Shown: piece after piece, positions 47,017 through 57,815 of the stretch | How positions within the stretch are numbered: the first letter of the stretch is position 1 | How the letters are laid out: each line of letters begins with the position of its first letter | DNA from: Cymbidium sinense | Lineage: Eukaryota; Streptophyta; Magnoliopsida; Asparagales; Orchidaceae | Reading direction: 5' to 3' | DNA: 64,000 bases | Assembly (NCBI GenBank): GCA_021442155.1 | Contig: CM038222.1 | Span: 19,416,923 to 19,480,922, forward strand | Program-made: the position numbers and the translations under genes | The notes under the pieces: model-generated | Database searches by the model: none | The model's input: the letters and a program-made list of their open reading frames with translations, nothing else | Told to the model about the DNA's origin: nothing

Positions 47017-47506
47017 TTTTTTTTACAGTGAACAAATTCAGATTCAACATTTCTTCTTTTCAATTTCATCAACCAAGTAACACACCAATTTTTCTAAGAC
47101 ATAAGTGACAACATAGATAAAAATGAGAATGCATAGAGCAAATCAAAAACCCTAGATAACTAGAATCATCTCTACGATAAAGACATAGTTCCTTAAGCAG
47201 TAGATCGGATCATTCATTCTTCAATTTCTCTAGTTCCCATCAGAATCACCCCTGCCTCTTAGTAGTGGGATCCATCATCATATCCCCGATCTCTCCCTCT
47301 GCCACCACCACGGTTGCAACCACCATCGCTCCTCCCCCTCTATAACCACCATTGCTCTAACCACCACATCCATATCCACCAGCACCTCCATATCCCCCAC
47401 CACCACTATGATAATCATCTCCTCTGCCTTCGCCACCACTGCCAGATCTAGACTAAGCCTTATCAATGGTGATATTCCTATCATCAAGGTTTTGGCCATT
47501 CTTAGA
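47017..47506 (-). pseudogene. glycine-rich RNA-binding protein 3' fragment, copy 4
   Basis: The sense strand opens with a degenerate NGQNL region near 47500, then Gly-rich coding in shifting frames (GGYGGGGY...GGYG, then a Gly/Arg-rich GRDRGYDDGSH-like end near 47270) and the 3' UTR ending in an eight-T run at 47017-47024. Same breakpoints as the other copies. The flank TTTATTTAGTTACTTTAGG follows at 47537-47555. Confidence 0.75.
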
Positions 47507-48541
47507 GTTTAGGTTTAGGTTTAGGTTTATTTTTAATTTATTTAGTTACTTTAGGCTTAGGTTTGGGTTTAGGTTTAGGGTTTTAGGATTTAGCTTTGGG
47601 TTAGGTTTGGGTTTAGGGTTTTAGCATTTTTAGTGTTTAGCTTTAGGTTTAGGGTTTAGGGTTTAGGGTTAGTTTAGGTTTAGGTTTTAGGTTTGGGTTA
47701 AGTTGGGGTTTGGGTTTGGGGTTTGGGTTAGGTTGGGTTTAGGGTTTAGGTTTTCAGGGTTAGGGAGTTAGTTTAACAGTTTAGGCCAGTAAGTAGGTTA
47801 GTTTGGGTAGGGTTTAGGTCAGATAGGTTTTTAGTAAGGTTTAGTTTAGTGTCATTTAGGGCCCAGTAGGGCCCAGGTAAAGTTTAGCCCAGTTTAGTAG
47901 GCCCAGGCCCAGAGGTCAGGGCCTGGTTTTTAGTTTGGTAGTTTAGGGCCATGGTTTTTAGGCCCAGTAGGTAGTAGGTAGGAGGATTGGGTTTAGGTTT
48001 GGGTTTAGATTTTGGGTTTAGGGCCCAGAGTTTGGGAGTCAGGTTAGTTGGGTTTTAGGGCTCAGTTGATAGGTTTAGTAGTAGTTTATTTATTTTTTTT
48101 ATTTTGGTTTTTTTATATATTTATTTTATTTTATTTTAGGTTTACATTTATCTTTATTGTTTAGGCTTAGGTAGTTAGGTTTAGGTTTAGTTTAGGTTTT
48201 AGTTTATTTTATTTTATTTTATCTTTTATTTTATTTTGGTTTTTTATTTATTTATTTTATTTTTTTTAAGTTTTATTTAGTTTAGTTTAGGTTTACATAT
48301 ATTTTGTTAGGGGTTGGGTTTAGTATTTTAGTTTAGGTTTGGGGTCAGGAGGGTTTTAGTTTAGAGTTTTGGTAGGGTTTAAGGTTTAAGGTGGGGTTTA
48401 GTGTTTAGGTTTTAGGGTTTAGTTAGGGTTTAAGATTTTAGGGTTGGTTAGGGTTTAGGTTTAGGGTTTCTGGGTTTAGAGTTTAGGGTTTAGGTTTAGG
48501 TTTTTGGTTTACATTTTAGATTAAGGTTTATGGTTTAGGGC
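47507..48541 (+). repeat. TTTAGGG array with GGCCCAG words and a T-rich stretch
   Basis: TTTAGGG and GTTTGGG variants; GGGCCCAG words appear at about 47850-48060; a T-rich stretch without a clear anchor at 48080-48300; TTTAGGG again to 48541. No gene. Confidence 0.75.
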
Positions 48542-49025
48542 TTTTTTAATAGAGAACAAATTCAGATTCAACATTTCTTCATTTTGATTTCATCATCCAA
48601 GTAACACACCAATTTTCTAAGAAACAAGTGACAACATAGATAAGAAATGAGCACGATGAGAAAATAAAACCATAGATAACTAGAACCGTGTCTTCTCTAA
48701 AGACACAGTTCCATAAGTAGCAGATCGGATTGACCTTTCTTCAGTTTCTAGTTCCCATCATAACCAACCTGGCCTCTCGAGTATCGGGATCCACCATCAT
48801 ATCCCCAATATCTCCCTCCACCACCACCATAGTTGCAACCATTATCACTCCTCTCGCAAGCATAACCACCACTGCTCCAACCATCGCCTCCATATCCACC
48901 AGCACCTCCAGATCCCCAACCACCACTAAAATAATCACTGCCACCTCCTTTGCCTCCACCGCCACATATAAAATGAGCCTGGTTGACGGTGATGTTCCTA
49001 CCGTCAAGGTTCTGACCATTCTTCT
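48542..49025 (-). pseudogene. glycine-rich RNA-binding protein 3' fragment, copy 5
   Basis: Sense reading NGQNLDGRNITVNQAHF (the RRM end, without the stop of copy 3), then GGGGKGGGSDYFSGGWG, GSGGAGGYGGDGWSSGGY, RSDNGCNYGGGGGRYWG and YDGGSRYSRGQ. Then VGYDGN and a stop. This frame stays open across the whole truncated coding part, the only copy where it does, but the RRM is still absent. The 3' UTR ends in a six-T run at 48542. Confidence 0.8.
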
Positions 49026-52000
49026 AGTTTAGGTTTATTAAGATTGAGGGTTTAGGTATATTTTTTTAATTTATTTAGTTACTTTAGGTTTAGGTTTTGG
49101 GTTTTAGGTTTAGGGTTTAGGGTTTATGATTTAGGGTTTTAGGGTTTCTATCTATAGGATTTAAGGTTTAGGGTTTTGGTTTAGGTTGTAGTTTGGGATA
49201 TGGTTTTTTTTAAATTAAGTAAACAAGTAGGTTTGGGTTTATTTAGTTTATTTTGTTTATTTCTTCTTTATTTTAGTTTATTTTATTTTTTATTTTTATT
49301 TAGGTTTATTTTTTTTATTATTTAGTTTAATTTATTTATTTTAGTTAAGTTTTTTATTTATTTATTTTAGGTTTAGGTTTAGTTTAGTTATTTTTAATTG
49401 AGTTTTATTTTATTTTATTTTTTAGGTTTAGCTTTTATTTTTATTTTTTAGGTTTAGGTTTATGTTTATATTTTATTTAGGTTTAGGTTTTAGATTTTAT
49501 TTTAGGTTTATTTTAGGTTTTTTTATTTTATTTTAGGTTTTTGTTTTTTTTAGTTTATTTTATTTTATTTTAGTTTAGGTTTAGGTTTATTTATTTTGTT
49601 TATTTTATTTTATTTTAGGTTTACATTTTTTTTATTTTTTTAGTTTTATATTTATTTAGGTTTATTAGTTTAGTTTATTTAGTTTTATTTTATTTATTTT
49701 GGGTTTATTTTATTTTATTTATGTTTATTTTAGGTTTGTATAAAGTTTATTATTTAGTTTAGTTTAGGTTTTATTTATTATATTTTTTAGGTTATATTTA
49801 TTTTAGGTAGTTTTTTATTTTAGGTTTAGAGGTTTAGGAGGAGTTGGGTTTGGGTTTATAGGGTGGGTAGTGGTAGAGTTTAGTTAGGGTCAGTTATGTT
49901 TGGGCTAGTTTAGAGAGTTTTAGGGTTTTGTAAGGTTTAGGGTGGGTTAATTAGGCTCAGGGTTTAGGGTTTAGGTCAGGGTTTAGAGTTATCATGGTGG
50001 TGGTTGGGTTAGGGTTTAGTTTGGGTGGGTTTAGTTAGTGTGGTTAGGTTAGGTTTCAGGGTTTAGGGTTTAGGTTTGGAGTTTAGGTCATTAGGAGTGG
50101 GTAGGGTTTATTAAATGCAATAGTTTATTTAGTTTATTTTTATTTATGTTTATTTAATTTTATTTATTTAGGTTTATTTTTTATCATTTAGTTTAGTTTA
50201 TTTATTTTAGGTTTAATTTTTTAGTTTAGGTTTTTTAGTATTTAGGTTTAGTTTAGGTTTATGTTTATTTTTAGTTTAGTTTTATATTTATTTATATTTA
50301 GGTTTATCTTTTAAAAGTTTAGGTTTAGCTTTTATTTTATTTTTAGGTTTAGGTTTTAGGTTTCATTTTGATTTATTTTAGGTTTGTCTTACTTAGGTTT
50401 AGGTTTATTTTTGTATATTTATATTTAGTTTTTTAGGTTTAGTTATTTGATTTATGTTTTGGGTTATATTTATTTTATAGTTTAGGTTTAGGTTTATTTT
50501 ATTTTATTTTAGGTTAGTTTTATTTTATTTTATTTTTTATTTTAGTTTAGTTTAGGTTTTATTTATTTTATTTGGTTTAGATTTTATTTTTATTTTATTT
50601 TTTAGGTTTAGGTTTAGGTTTTAGTTTAGGTTTTATTTTTTTATTTTATTTTATTTAGGTTTAGATTTTATTTATTTATTTTATTTTAGGTCTTATTTAG
50701 TTTAGGTTTAGATTTTTTTTAGGGTTTTAGGTTTTGGTTTAGGTTTAGGGTTTAGGGTTTGGGTTTAGGGTTTAGGTTTAGGGTTTAGGGTTTAGGTTTT
50801 AGAGTTTAGGGTTTGGTCCAGGTTTTTTTTTAATTTAATTTTTATTTACTTAATTAAAGGTTTAGGTTTATTTAGTTTTTTTTTATTTTTGTTTATTTTA
50901 TTTTCTATTTTAATTTAAGTTTAATTTTATTTTTATTTAATTTAGTTTACTTATTTTAAGTTTATTTATTTTAGTTTACATTTACTTTAGTTTATTTTTT
51001 AGGTTTAGTTTTAGGTTAAGATTTATTTTTTAGTTTAGTTTTATTTTATTTTATTTTTTTGGTTTAGATTTTATTTTTTATTTTTAGGTATAAGTTTAGG
51101 CTTTAATTTTATTTTTTGTTTTAGGTTTTTGGTTTAATTTTATGGTTTATTTTAAGGTTTTATTTTTTTACTTTAGGTTTAGGTTTTTTTTAGTTTATTT
51201 TATTTTATTAATTTAGGTTTATGTTTAAGTTTAGTTTATTTTAAGTTTAGGTTTAGGTTTTATTCATTTTAGTTTAGTTTATTTTTAGTTTATGTTTAGT
51301 TTATTTTATTTTATTTTGGATTAGATTTTTTTTTAGTTTAGGGTTTAGGTTTTATTTTTATTTATTTTTAGGTTTATTTTTAGGTTTAGTTTTATTTAGT
51401 TTTATTTTATTTAATTTAGGTTTATTTTATTTTATTTTTTTTAGTTTTTTTTATTTATTTTTTTTATTTAGTTTAATTGGGTTTTATTTATTTTATTTTA
51501 GTTTAATTTTAATTTTATTTATTTTATTTTTTTAGGTTTAGATTTATATTTTATTTAGGTTTTTATTTTATTTTTATTTATTTAGGTTTATTTATTTATT
51601 TTATTTTAAGGTTTATTTAATTTATGTTTAGGTTTTAAGATTTTTTTAGGGTTTAGGGTTTGGGGGGTAGTGGTTGTTTTATGATTTTTTAGGTTTAGGG
51701 TTTAGAGTTTAGGGGTTTAAGAGGGTTTAGGTTTAGTCTGGTTAGAGTTAGGGACTTTTATTTTATTTTTATTTTTATTTTATTTTAGGTTTTAGGTTTA
51801 GTTGAGGTTTTAGTTTAGGTTTTATTTTATTTTATTTTTATTTTATTTTAGTTTGTTTTCTTATTTTATTTTATTTATGTTTATTTTAGGTTTGGTTTAG
51901 AGGTGGGAGGAGTTTGGGGGTTTAGGTAGGTCAGAGGTTATGATTTAGAGTGTTTTAGTGTTTAAATTTAGGTTTAGAGTTTTAATTTAGTTTAATTTAA

Positions 52001-52452
52001 GTTTTATTATTTATATTATTTTATTTTTTATTTATTTGTTTTAGGGAGTTTAGGAGGGAGTGGTAGGTTAGGGTTTAGGGTTTATTTAGGTTTGTGGTTT
52101 AGGGTTAGTTAGGTTTTTTAGGTTTTTATTTTATTTGGCTACTTTATTTATTTAGGCTTATTTATTTTAGTTTAGGTTTTATATTTATTTTAGGTTTAAG
52201 CTTAGGTTTCTGCTTATATTTTAGTTTAGTTTTATTTTAATTTTATTTTTTAGGTTTAAGTTTTAATTTTTATTTTTAGGATTAGGTTTAGGTTTTTATT
52301 TTATTTTTTTAGGTTTAGGTTTTAGGTTTCTTTTTTTGGTTTTTTTAAAGTTTTTTATTTACCTTAAGTTTAGTTTTATTTTTAGTTTATTTTATTATAT
52401 TTAGTTTAGGGTTTAGGTTTAGTTTGTTTTAGGTTTAGGTTTAGTTTATTTT
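49026..52452 (+). repeat. TTTAGGG arrays with T-rich blocks 8-10
   Basis: The GR-RBP flank word is at 49070-49088. T-rich anchors occur at 49211 (AAATTAAGTAAACAAGTAGG), 50111 (TTAAATGCAATAG) and, weaker, near 50835. TTTAGGG-like stretches separate them (49100-49200, 49830-50110, 50700-50830, 51640-51740, 51890-51970, 52050-52120). The block ends in TTTAGTTTATTTT immediately before direct repeat B. No gene. Confidence 0.8.
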
Positions 52453-52643
52453 AGTAGGAGAGTCTCCTTAATCCCTAAGGCATAGCCTAATCTTATGGTT
52501 AACCCTTCTAAGTGTTTAGGCTTAGGTTAAGTGTTCACCTAATTACTAGAAGTGTCTTATGACTAAGGAAGTCTTAGTGTCTAGATGACTCCTAGGTCTA
52601 AGAAGAAGAGGTTGAGAACTCACTCCAAAAGTGAGGTTAACAA
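52453..52643. repeat. direct repeat B bracketing telomere-like block 2
   Basis: Longer version of 46796-46931. It contains an imperfect hairpin, with arms TTAACCCTTCTAAG and CTTAGGTTAA. Confidence 0.85.
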
Positions 52644-52756
52644 AAGGACCCCCAATAGGTGTGAGTTAACTGACAAGGCACACCACATGTATTGGAGTTG
52701 ACTGAGACAATCAACAACGTCCAAAGGATTGCAAGTACTAACAAAAATGATTTATG

Positions 52757-53387
52757 CCTACGTCTGAAAGGTAGATAGAATCACGATCTTAGTATAATGC
52801 AACTCAACTTATGCCAAAGGCATAAGAGAGCAAAAAAGATTTGGTTGGAATTTCATGTTAAGGACATGAAGAAAGATCCGCTAAAGGATCACACATGCAT
52901 TAGGCATGACATGTGAGAGGTTTATGCCGAGGGCATAAAAGGAGAAATCCGCTAAAGATTGAGTATATGAACCTTCCACTAAGGAAGCAGGTTCAAGCTA
53001 TCTGTTGGGGATATGGATTTGAGTTTGATTGTGAATATGATTAGTTTTGGTGTGTATCTAAAGGGGATAAGAATCTATAACCCACTAGGGATCAAGGTCA
53101 AATTAATTTTAATTTATTTTATTTTAATTGATGTGGAGGCATATCTTCTAGGGATATGGATTTAAATCCGGTAGGGATTGGGAATGTGAACCTTCCACTA
53201 GGGAAGTAGGTTTGGGCTATTCGTTGGGGATAAGAGTTTGATTGGATTTCTTATGGCTCCACTCGGGAGAATGATTTTGAATTGAGGGTACATCCACTGG
53301 AGACATAAGCTTGGTTAAATTTGATAGGTTTAGATTTTGATTTAGGCTCCACTAGGGAGACTAATTTAATTTGCACCTTGATGGGGT
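52757..53387 (-). repeat. 3' UTR series of short hairpins
   Basis: Inverted repeats with a loop like (R)CTA(A/G)GG or AAAGG and different arms: CTTATGCC/GGCATAAG (52808-52826), TTCATGT/ACATGAA (52852-52870), GATCC/GGATC (52875-52890), CATGC/GCATG (52894-52908), TTTATGCC/GGCATAAA (52921-52939), GAACCTTCC/GGAAGCAGGTTC (52969-52994), CATATC/GATATG (53140-53158), AATCC/GGATT (53165-53179), CTCC/GGAG (53257-53269 and 53347-53359). 52969-53040 is repeated at 53188-53250. The stretch lies between direct repeat B and the longer tandem repeats, in the element's 3' UTR. Confidence 0.75.
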
Positions 53388-55640
53388 AAAGTTTGGTTTG
53401 TTCGATATGTTTAATTTGACTCCACTAGGAAGGTTGGTTTTGAATTTGGTTTGTTATGGACCCTGTCGATGTGCGATGGACCCACTAAGAAGGAATCGTG
53501 GAGGCCTTGGCCTATCTTAGATTTACAAATACAAAGGGGTAGTCCACCTACCATAAGGTAGAGCTATCTGACCTACGGGTTGCCTTTCGGTGTGCAATGG
53601 CTGTACAAGGAAGAAAGTGTTAATAGACTTACATATTCGAAAGTAGGGATCTGTCATTGGGGTGATCTACTGATGGCACAATAATTCAAACTCGACCTAA
53701 GGAGACTACTAAGTGAGTGTCGTTGGGGTTCTTACCTCAACTCAAGAGTAGTCCTGATGATTAATTTAATTTATATTGATTTGATTAAAATTAATTTAAT
53801 TTGGTGTTTTATGTTGTGGATCTTATTGGTGTGCGATGGACCCAGTGAGAAGGGGCTATGTCAACCTTGGCCTAACTCAAATTTACAAGTCCAAAAGGGT
53901 AGTCTACCAGCAAAGGTAGGACTATCCGACCTAAGGGTTGCCCTTCGGTGTGCAATGGCTATGCTAAAGAAGAAAGCGTAGTAGACTTACATCTTTTAAA
54001 GTGGGCAACAACTGCTAGGGTGACCTATTGATGGCACAACAAATCAAACCCGACTTAAGGCAACTACTAAGTGAATGCTGCTGAAGACTTATGTCAGCTC
54101 AAGAGTAGTCAGGATTAATTTCATTTGATGGATCCCATCGGTATGCAATAGACCGAAGGGGTCATGTCGCCTTGGCCTATCTTAGATTTACCTATCCAAA
54201 GGGTAGTCATCGACCGGGGGTAAGAGTATATGACCTAAGTGGTGCCTTTGGTGAAATGGTTGTACCATGAATAAAGCATAAGACTTACATCTTCTAAGTA
54301 GGGACCAACGGGTGACCCATTGATATACAAGATCAAACCGACCTAGGCTGCCCGTCGGTGCAACGATGCGGAAAGAATGCAATGACTTACATCTTCCAAA
54401 GTGACAACGACTGGGTTAACCTATTGGTGGAAAAATAGATTGAACCTGACCTCAGTGCGACTACTGAGAGAGTGTCACAGGGGACTTATCTCAAGTCAAG
54501 ATAAGTCAGGCGATTCCTATAGGGAGTTTTATTAACACTACCCTAAAGATAGGATGCCTTTTTTGGAAAGGTGCCACTAGGGGTGTTAATTCCTAATCCA
54601 TAAGTGAAAATATATTTTATTTGTTTGTTATCATGGACCCTATTGGTGTGCGAAGGATAACACTGAGATGGGGCTATGTCAGCCTTAACATATCTCAGAT
54701 TTATTGGACCAAGGGAGAATCTGTGCATCTGCTAAACATAATCTCTAACCATAGGGGTGATTATTAGGAAAGAGACCAATCCAAAAGTAACCCTAGTAGT
54801 GTCTAAATGGGGGTGCAAAGGATGTGAACCAAGTAGATTGCCAGCAGGGGAAATGCCACTAGTGGTGTTATCCTGATGCTTGAAGAAAATAATGCCTGCA
54901 AGTATTCGGTGGCCAACTCAATGAGAAAGTGTAGTATTCTTACATCTGCCAAGAGTGGTGTATCCAATGGGTGGGTCATACATAAACAACACCAACCAAA
55001 GGTGTCCATCGGTGTGCAAGAATCCCTAGAAAGAAGAGTAGACTTACATCTCCCTAAAGAAGAATTGATTGCGAGATAGTCATCGTTGGCTCAACATGTA
55101 TATGACCTAGGGCATGAAGCAGTGCAATTGTACTTAGAAGAAAGCGTAGTAGACTTACATCTTCTAAAGTAGGGACCAACCGTTGGAGTGACCCGTTGAT
55201 GGTGTAAAAGGTCAAACTCGACCTAAGGGCGACTACTAAGTAGGGAGTCACAAAGAAGGACTAGACCCAGACATGAAGTAGTCAGAAGGAAAGGAGCTAT
55301 CAGGGGACTTAACCTAATCCTCTACTTGACCTAGTCAGTTCACGATGGCTAGTTTACAAAGGTGTAGCAGATATACATCCTCTTAAATGAATCCAACGTG
55401 AGGGTAGCTTACCAACCACGCAGTAAGGTCTACCATGCTAACAAGGCATTTGTCAGTGTGTAGCAGTCAAATCATAAAAGAAAGCATAGCAGACCTACAT
55501 CTTCCTGAACAAGGGACCAGTAGGTGACGCACTAACAGGGTAACACATCAGCTCGACTTAAAGTAGCTAATTATTGAGTACCGCAGGGGGCATTATCCCA
55601 CATCAAAATCGCACGATACAAAGGATGTGTATGTGTTTTT
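53388..55640 (-). repeat. 3' UTR long diverged tandem repeats
   Basis: Units of about 310-500 bases begin near 53463, 53826, 54137 and 54643 with (GT)CGGTGTGCGATGGACCC-like DNA, then CCTTGGCCTATCTTAGATTT. Inside or between them a shorter motif recurs, GGTGTGCAATGG ... AAGAAAGCGTAGTAGACTTACATC (given in two parts), near 53591, 53948, 54250, 54359, 54900, 55011, 55118 and 55455. The reverse complement of this motif appears in the 3' UTR of copy 1. Open frames across it are not conserved between units. Confidence 0.75.
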
Positions 55641-55925
55641 GTGTTTTTAAAGAATGAATAGGATGCCACTTGGGTTCTCTTACACCTATCCTAAAACACA
55701 TCAAAGAATGGATGAAATGGTGCTAGAGAGGCAATGTGACTAGCAAGAAAGGATGTCGCTTGGGTTCTCTTACACCTAATTTAATTGTGCTAGTCAAAAT
55801 AAGATGCCTCTTGGGTTTTCTTAGACTTATCATAATACCACTAGAGAATTGTGTAGTTTGTGTTTGTGTTGATGAAGGATAGGATGCCAGCTGGGTTCTC
55901 TTACACCTATCCTAAATACATTGTG
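55640..55925 (-). repeat. short repeats at the start of the 3' UTR
   Basis: GGATGCC(A/T)CTTGGGTTCTC followed by TTACACCTATCCTAA occurs near 55660, 55750, 55805 (diverged) and 55880. The last lies 115 bases before the decayed end of the integrase frame and has a counterpart after the integrase of copy 1 (2185-2230). Confidence 0.8.
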
Positions 55926-57125
55926 GCAGATTTGCAGATGAAAATGCTTTCAATTTGAAGAGATTGAATTTGAAATGGAATTTTCATTGATGATAATTAT
56001 TTTCAAACATACTTATATGGGTATATTTCTCTAAGTAGAGCCCGTTAATCGGAAGCATCGGGCACTCTCCTTTATGGTTGATGAGTAGATAAGATCTCTC
56101 CTTGGTAGGCCTTCTCTATGACAAAAGGGCCTTCCCAAGTGGGTTCAAACTTGCCTCCCATCTTGCGACGGGCATAATTGGTCTCCTTAGAACTAAAATA
56201 AGCTCTCCTACTTGAAAAGCTCTAAGGTGGATCAACTTGTTGTGAGCTTCAATTATTTTGGCTTTGTACAACTCGAGGTTTTGGCATGCTCGCAAGCATC
56301 TCTCCTCCAAACCTTCAAGCTCTTCTAACCACAACTTGGCATTCTATTTTGTCGTGGTCTTGCTACCCACAACTATCCTTAGTGATGGGAGTTGGACTTC
56401 TAATGGTAGAACTGCTTCAGACCCATACACTAAGGAGAAATGAGTAGATTGAGTTGGAGTTCTATAGGTGGTGCGATAAGCCCATAAAGCTTCAACTAAC
56501 TACTCATGCCATTATCGCTTGTTATCATCGAGTGTCTTCTTGAGTATCCGAATGAGAGTTTTGTTAAAAGCTTCTACTAGACCATTCGCTCATGGGAAAT
56601 AGATGGTAGAGTATCTCGAATCTTTGTTGTATCTCTAAGAGAATTTGTTAATCTTAGTGCTCTTGAATGTAGTACCATTATCGGATATAATTCATTAAGG
56701 CACCTCGAACCTATATACGATATGGTTCCTAAAAAATTGGAGCACATGCTGGGCTTTGACCTCCCTCGAGAAGAATCACCTTTGTCCACTTGGAAAAGTA
56801 ATCAGTAGCAGTAAGGATGAATCAATGACTTTTGGAAGAAGGAGGATCGATCAAACCCATAATGTTAGTACCCCAACACTCAAATGGCTAAAAGGCCAAT
56901 GTTGGATGTAGAATGTTGGGTGGTTAGTGTAGGACCACTCCATGGTCCTAACATTGGTGACAACACTTGGCTACATCTATGCAGTCGGTAATCATCATAG
57001 GCCATTAGTATCCTAGTCTCTTGATCTTAGTCTTCAACTTTAGACTGGATTGGTGAACTTCGTATAGCCCTGAGTGTACCTTGGTCATGATTATGGGCTT
57101 CGTGCTTGTCTAAACAATGTAATCA
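55926..57125 (-). pseudogene. Tat integrase, copy 3
   Basis: The sense strand shows the zinc-region Cys pair (CHQC near 56960), FECWGTNIMGLIDPP near 56850-56880, ISDNGTTF near 56670-56690 and ANGLVEAFNKTL near 56550-56590. The second Asp and the Glu are kept; the first catalytic Asp is Asn, as in copy 1. A TGA replaces the Gln before ANGLVEA. The C-terminal part at 56116-56334 reads WLEELEGLEERCLRACQNLE and RAFQVGELILVLRRPIM. Non-functional as it stands. Confidence 0.85.
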
Positions 57126-57431
57126 CTAATGATCAAAGGACCACCGATATAAGGCTCCATTGATGAGAGCATAAAAAAGAGCTCTCTGTTTCATCTGATG
57201 GGCTTGTGACTTCTCTTGAGGTTGTTTCCCTTTAGTTAGATAGCCCATGAATTGTTGCCTCCAATCTAGCTCCTCATCCTTTTTGGCAATGGAAACCTCC
57301 CCTTCAAGAGAGAATATCTTGATGAATTTAGAATCAATAAAAGATAGGACTTGCCTATTTTGAATTTTTATTGATATAGACTCATCATCCAGACATGCCA
57401 ACTCTTTGGCAAGCTTTGCTAGTGCAACCAC
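57126..57431 (-). pseudogene. Tat aRH-integrase linker, copy 3
   Basis: Open for 101 codons: MVALAKLAKELACLDDESIS, KIQNRQVLSFIDSKF, DEELDWRQQFMGYLTKGKQP, QEKSQAHQMKQRALFYALIN. It pairs with 690-1000 in copy 1 and with 30845-31130 in copy 2, and is the part of pol where copy 2 breaks off. Confidence 0.85.
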
Positions 57432-57815
57432 TACTGGATTCTCTCCTCGAGGGATCCTATATATGGTAACCTATGGGATTTGGACTAATAACTCCATGGT
57501 GTACTTGTGATAATGATGGAGCTTAGGCTTAAGAACCTTGTAGGACCCAATGATTTGGTTGATGACTGAGAATCCCCAAAGATGTCGATGTCCTGGATGC
57601 ATAGCATGATTACTAACTCCAGACCGCCAATCAAAGATTCATACTCAGCTTCATTGTTGGTGCAAAGATTGGATAAATGGTATGAGATTCTCATCACATC
57701 ACAGTTTGGAGTTAGAAGGACTATTCCTACCCTTGACTTTCCTAAAAGTGTAGATTGTGATTCTTCTCCTTTTTGAGAGGAAGTTGCACCAGCAAAATAA
57801 AATTTCATCAAACTA
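57432..57815 (-). pseudogene. Tat archaeal-type RNase H, copy 3
   Basis: MKFYFAGATSSQKGEESQST, RVGIVLLTPNCDVMRISYHL, SNLCTNNEAEYESLIGGLEL and IQDIDIFGDSQ. The first catalytic Asp (YFDG in copies 1 and 2) is Ala here; Glu and the second Asp remain. The frame shifts after GDSQ, beside a 3-base gap relative to copy 2. Confidence 0.85.
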
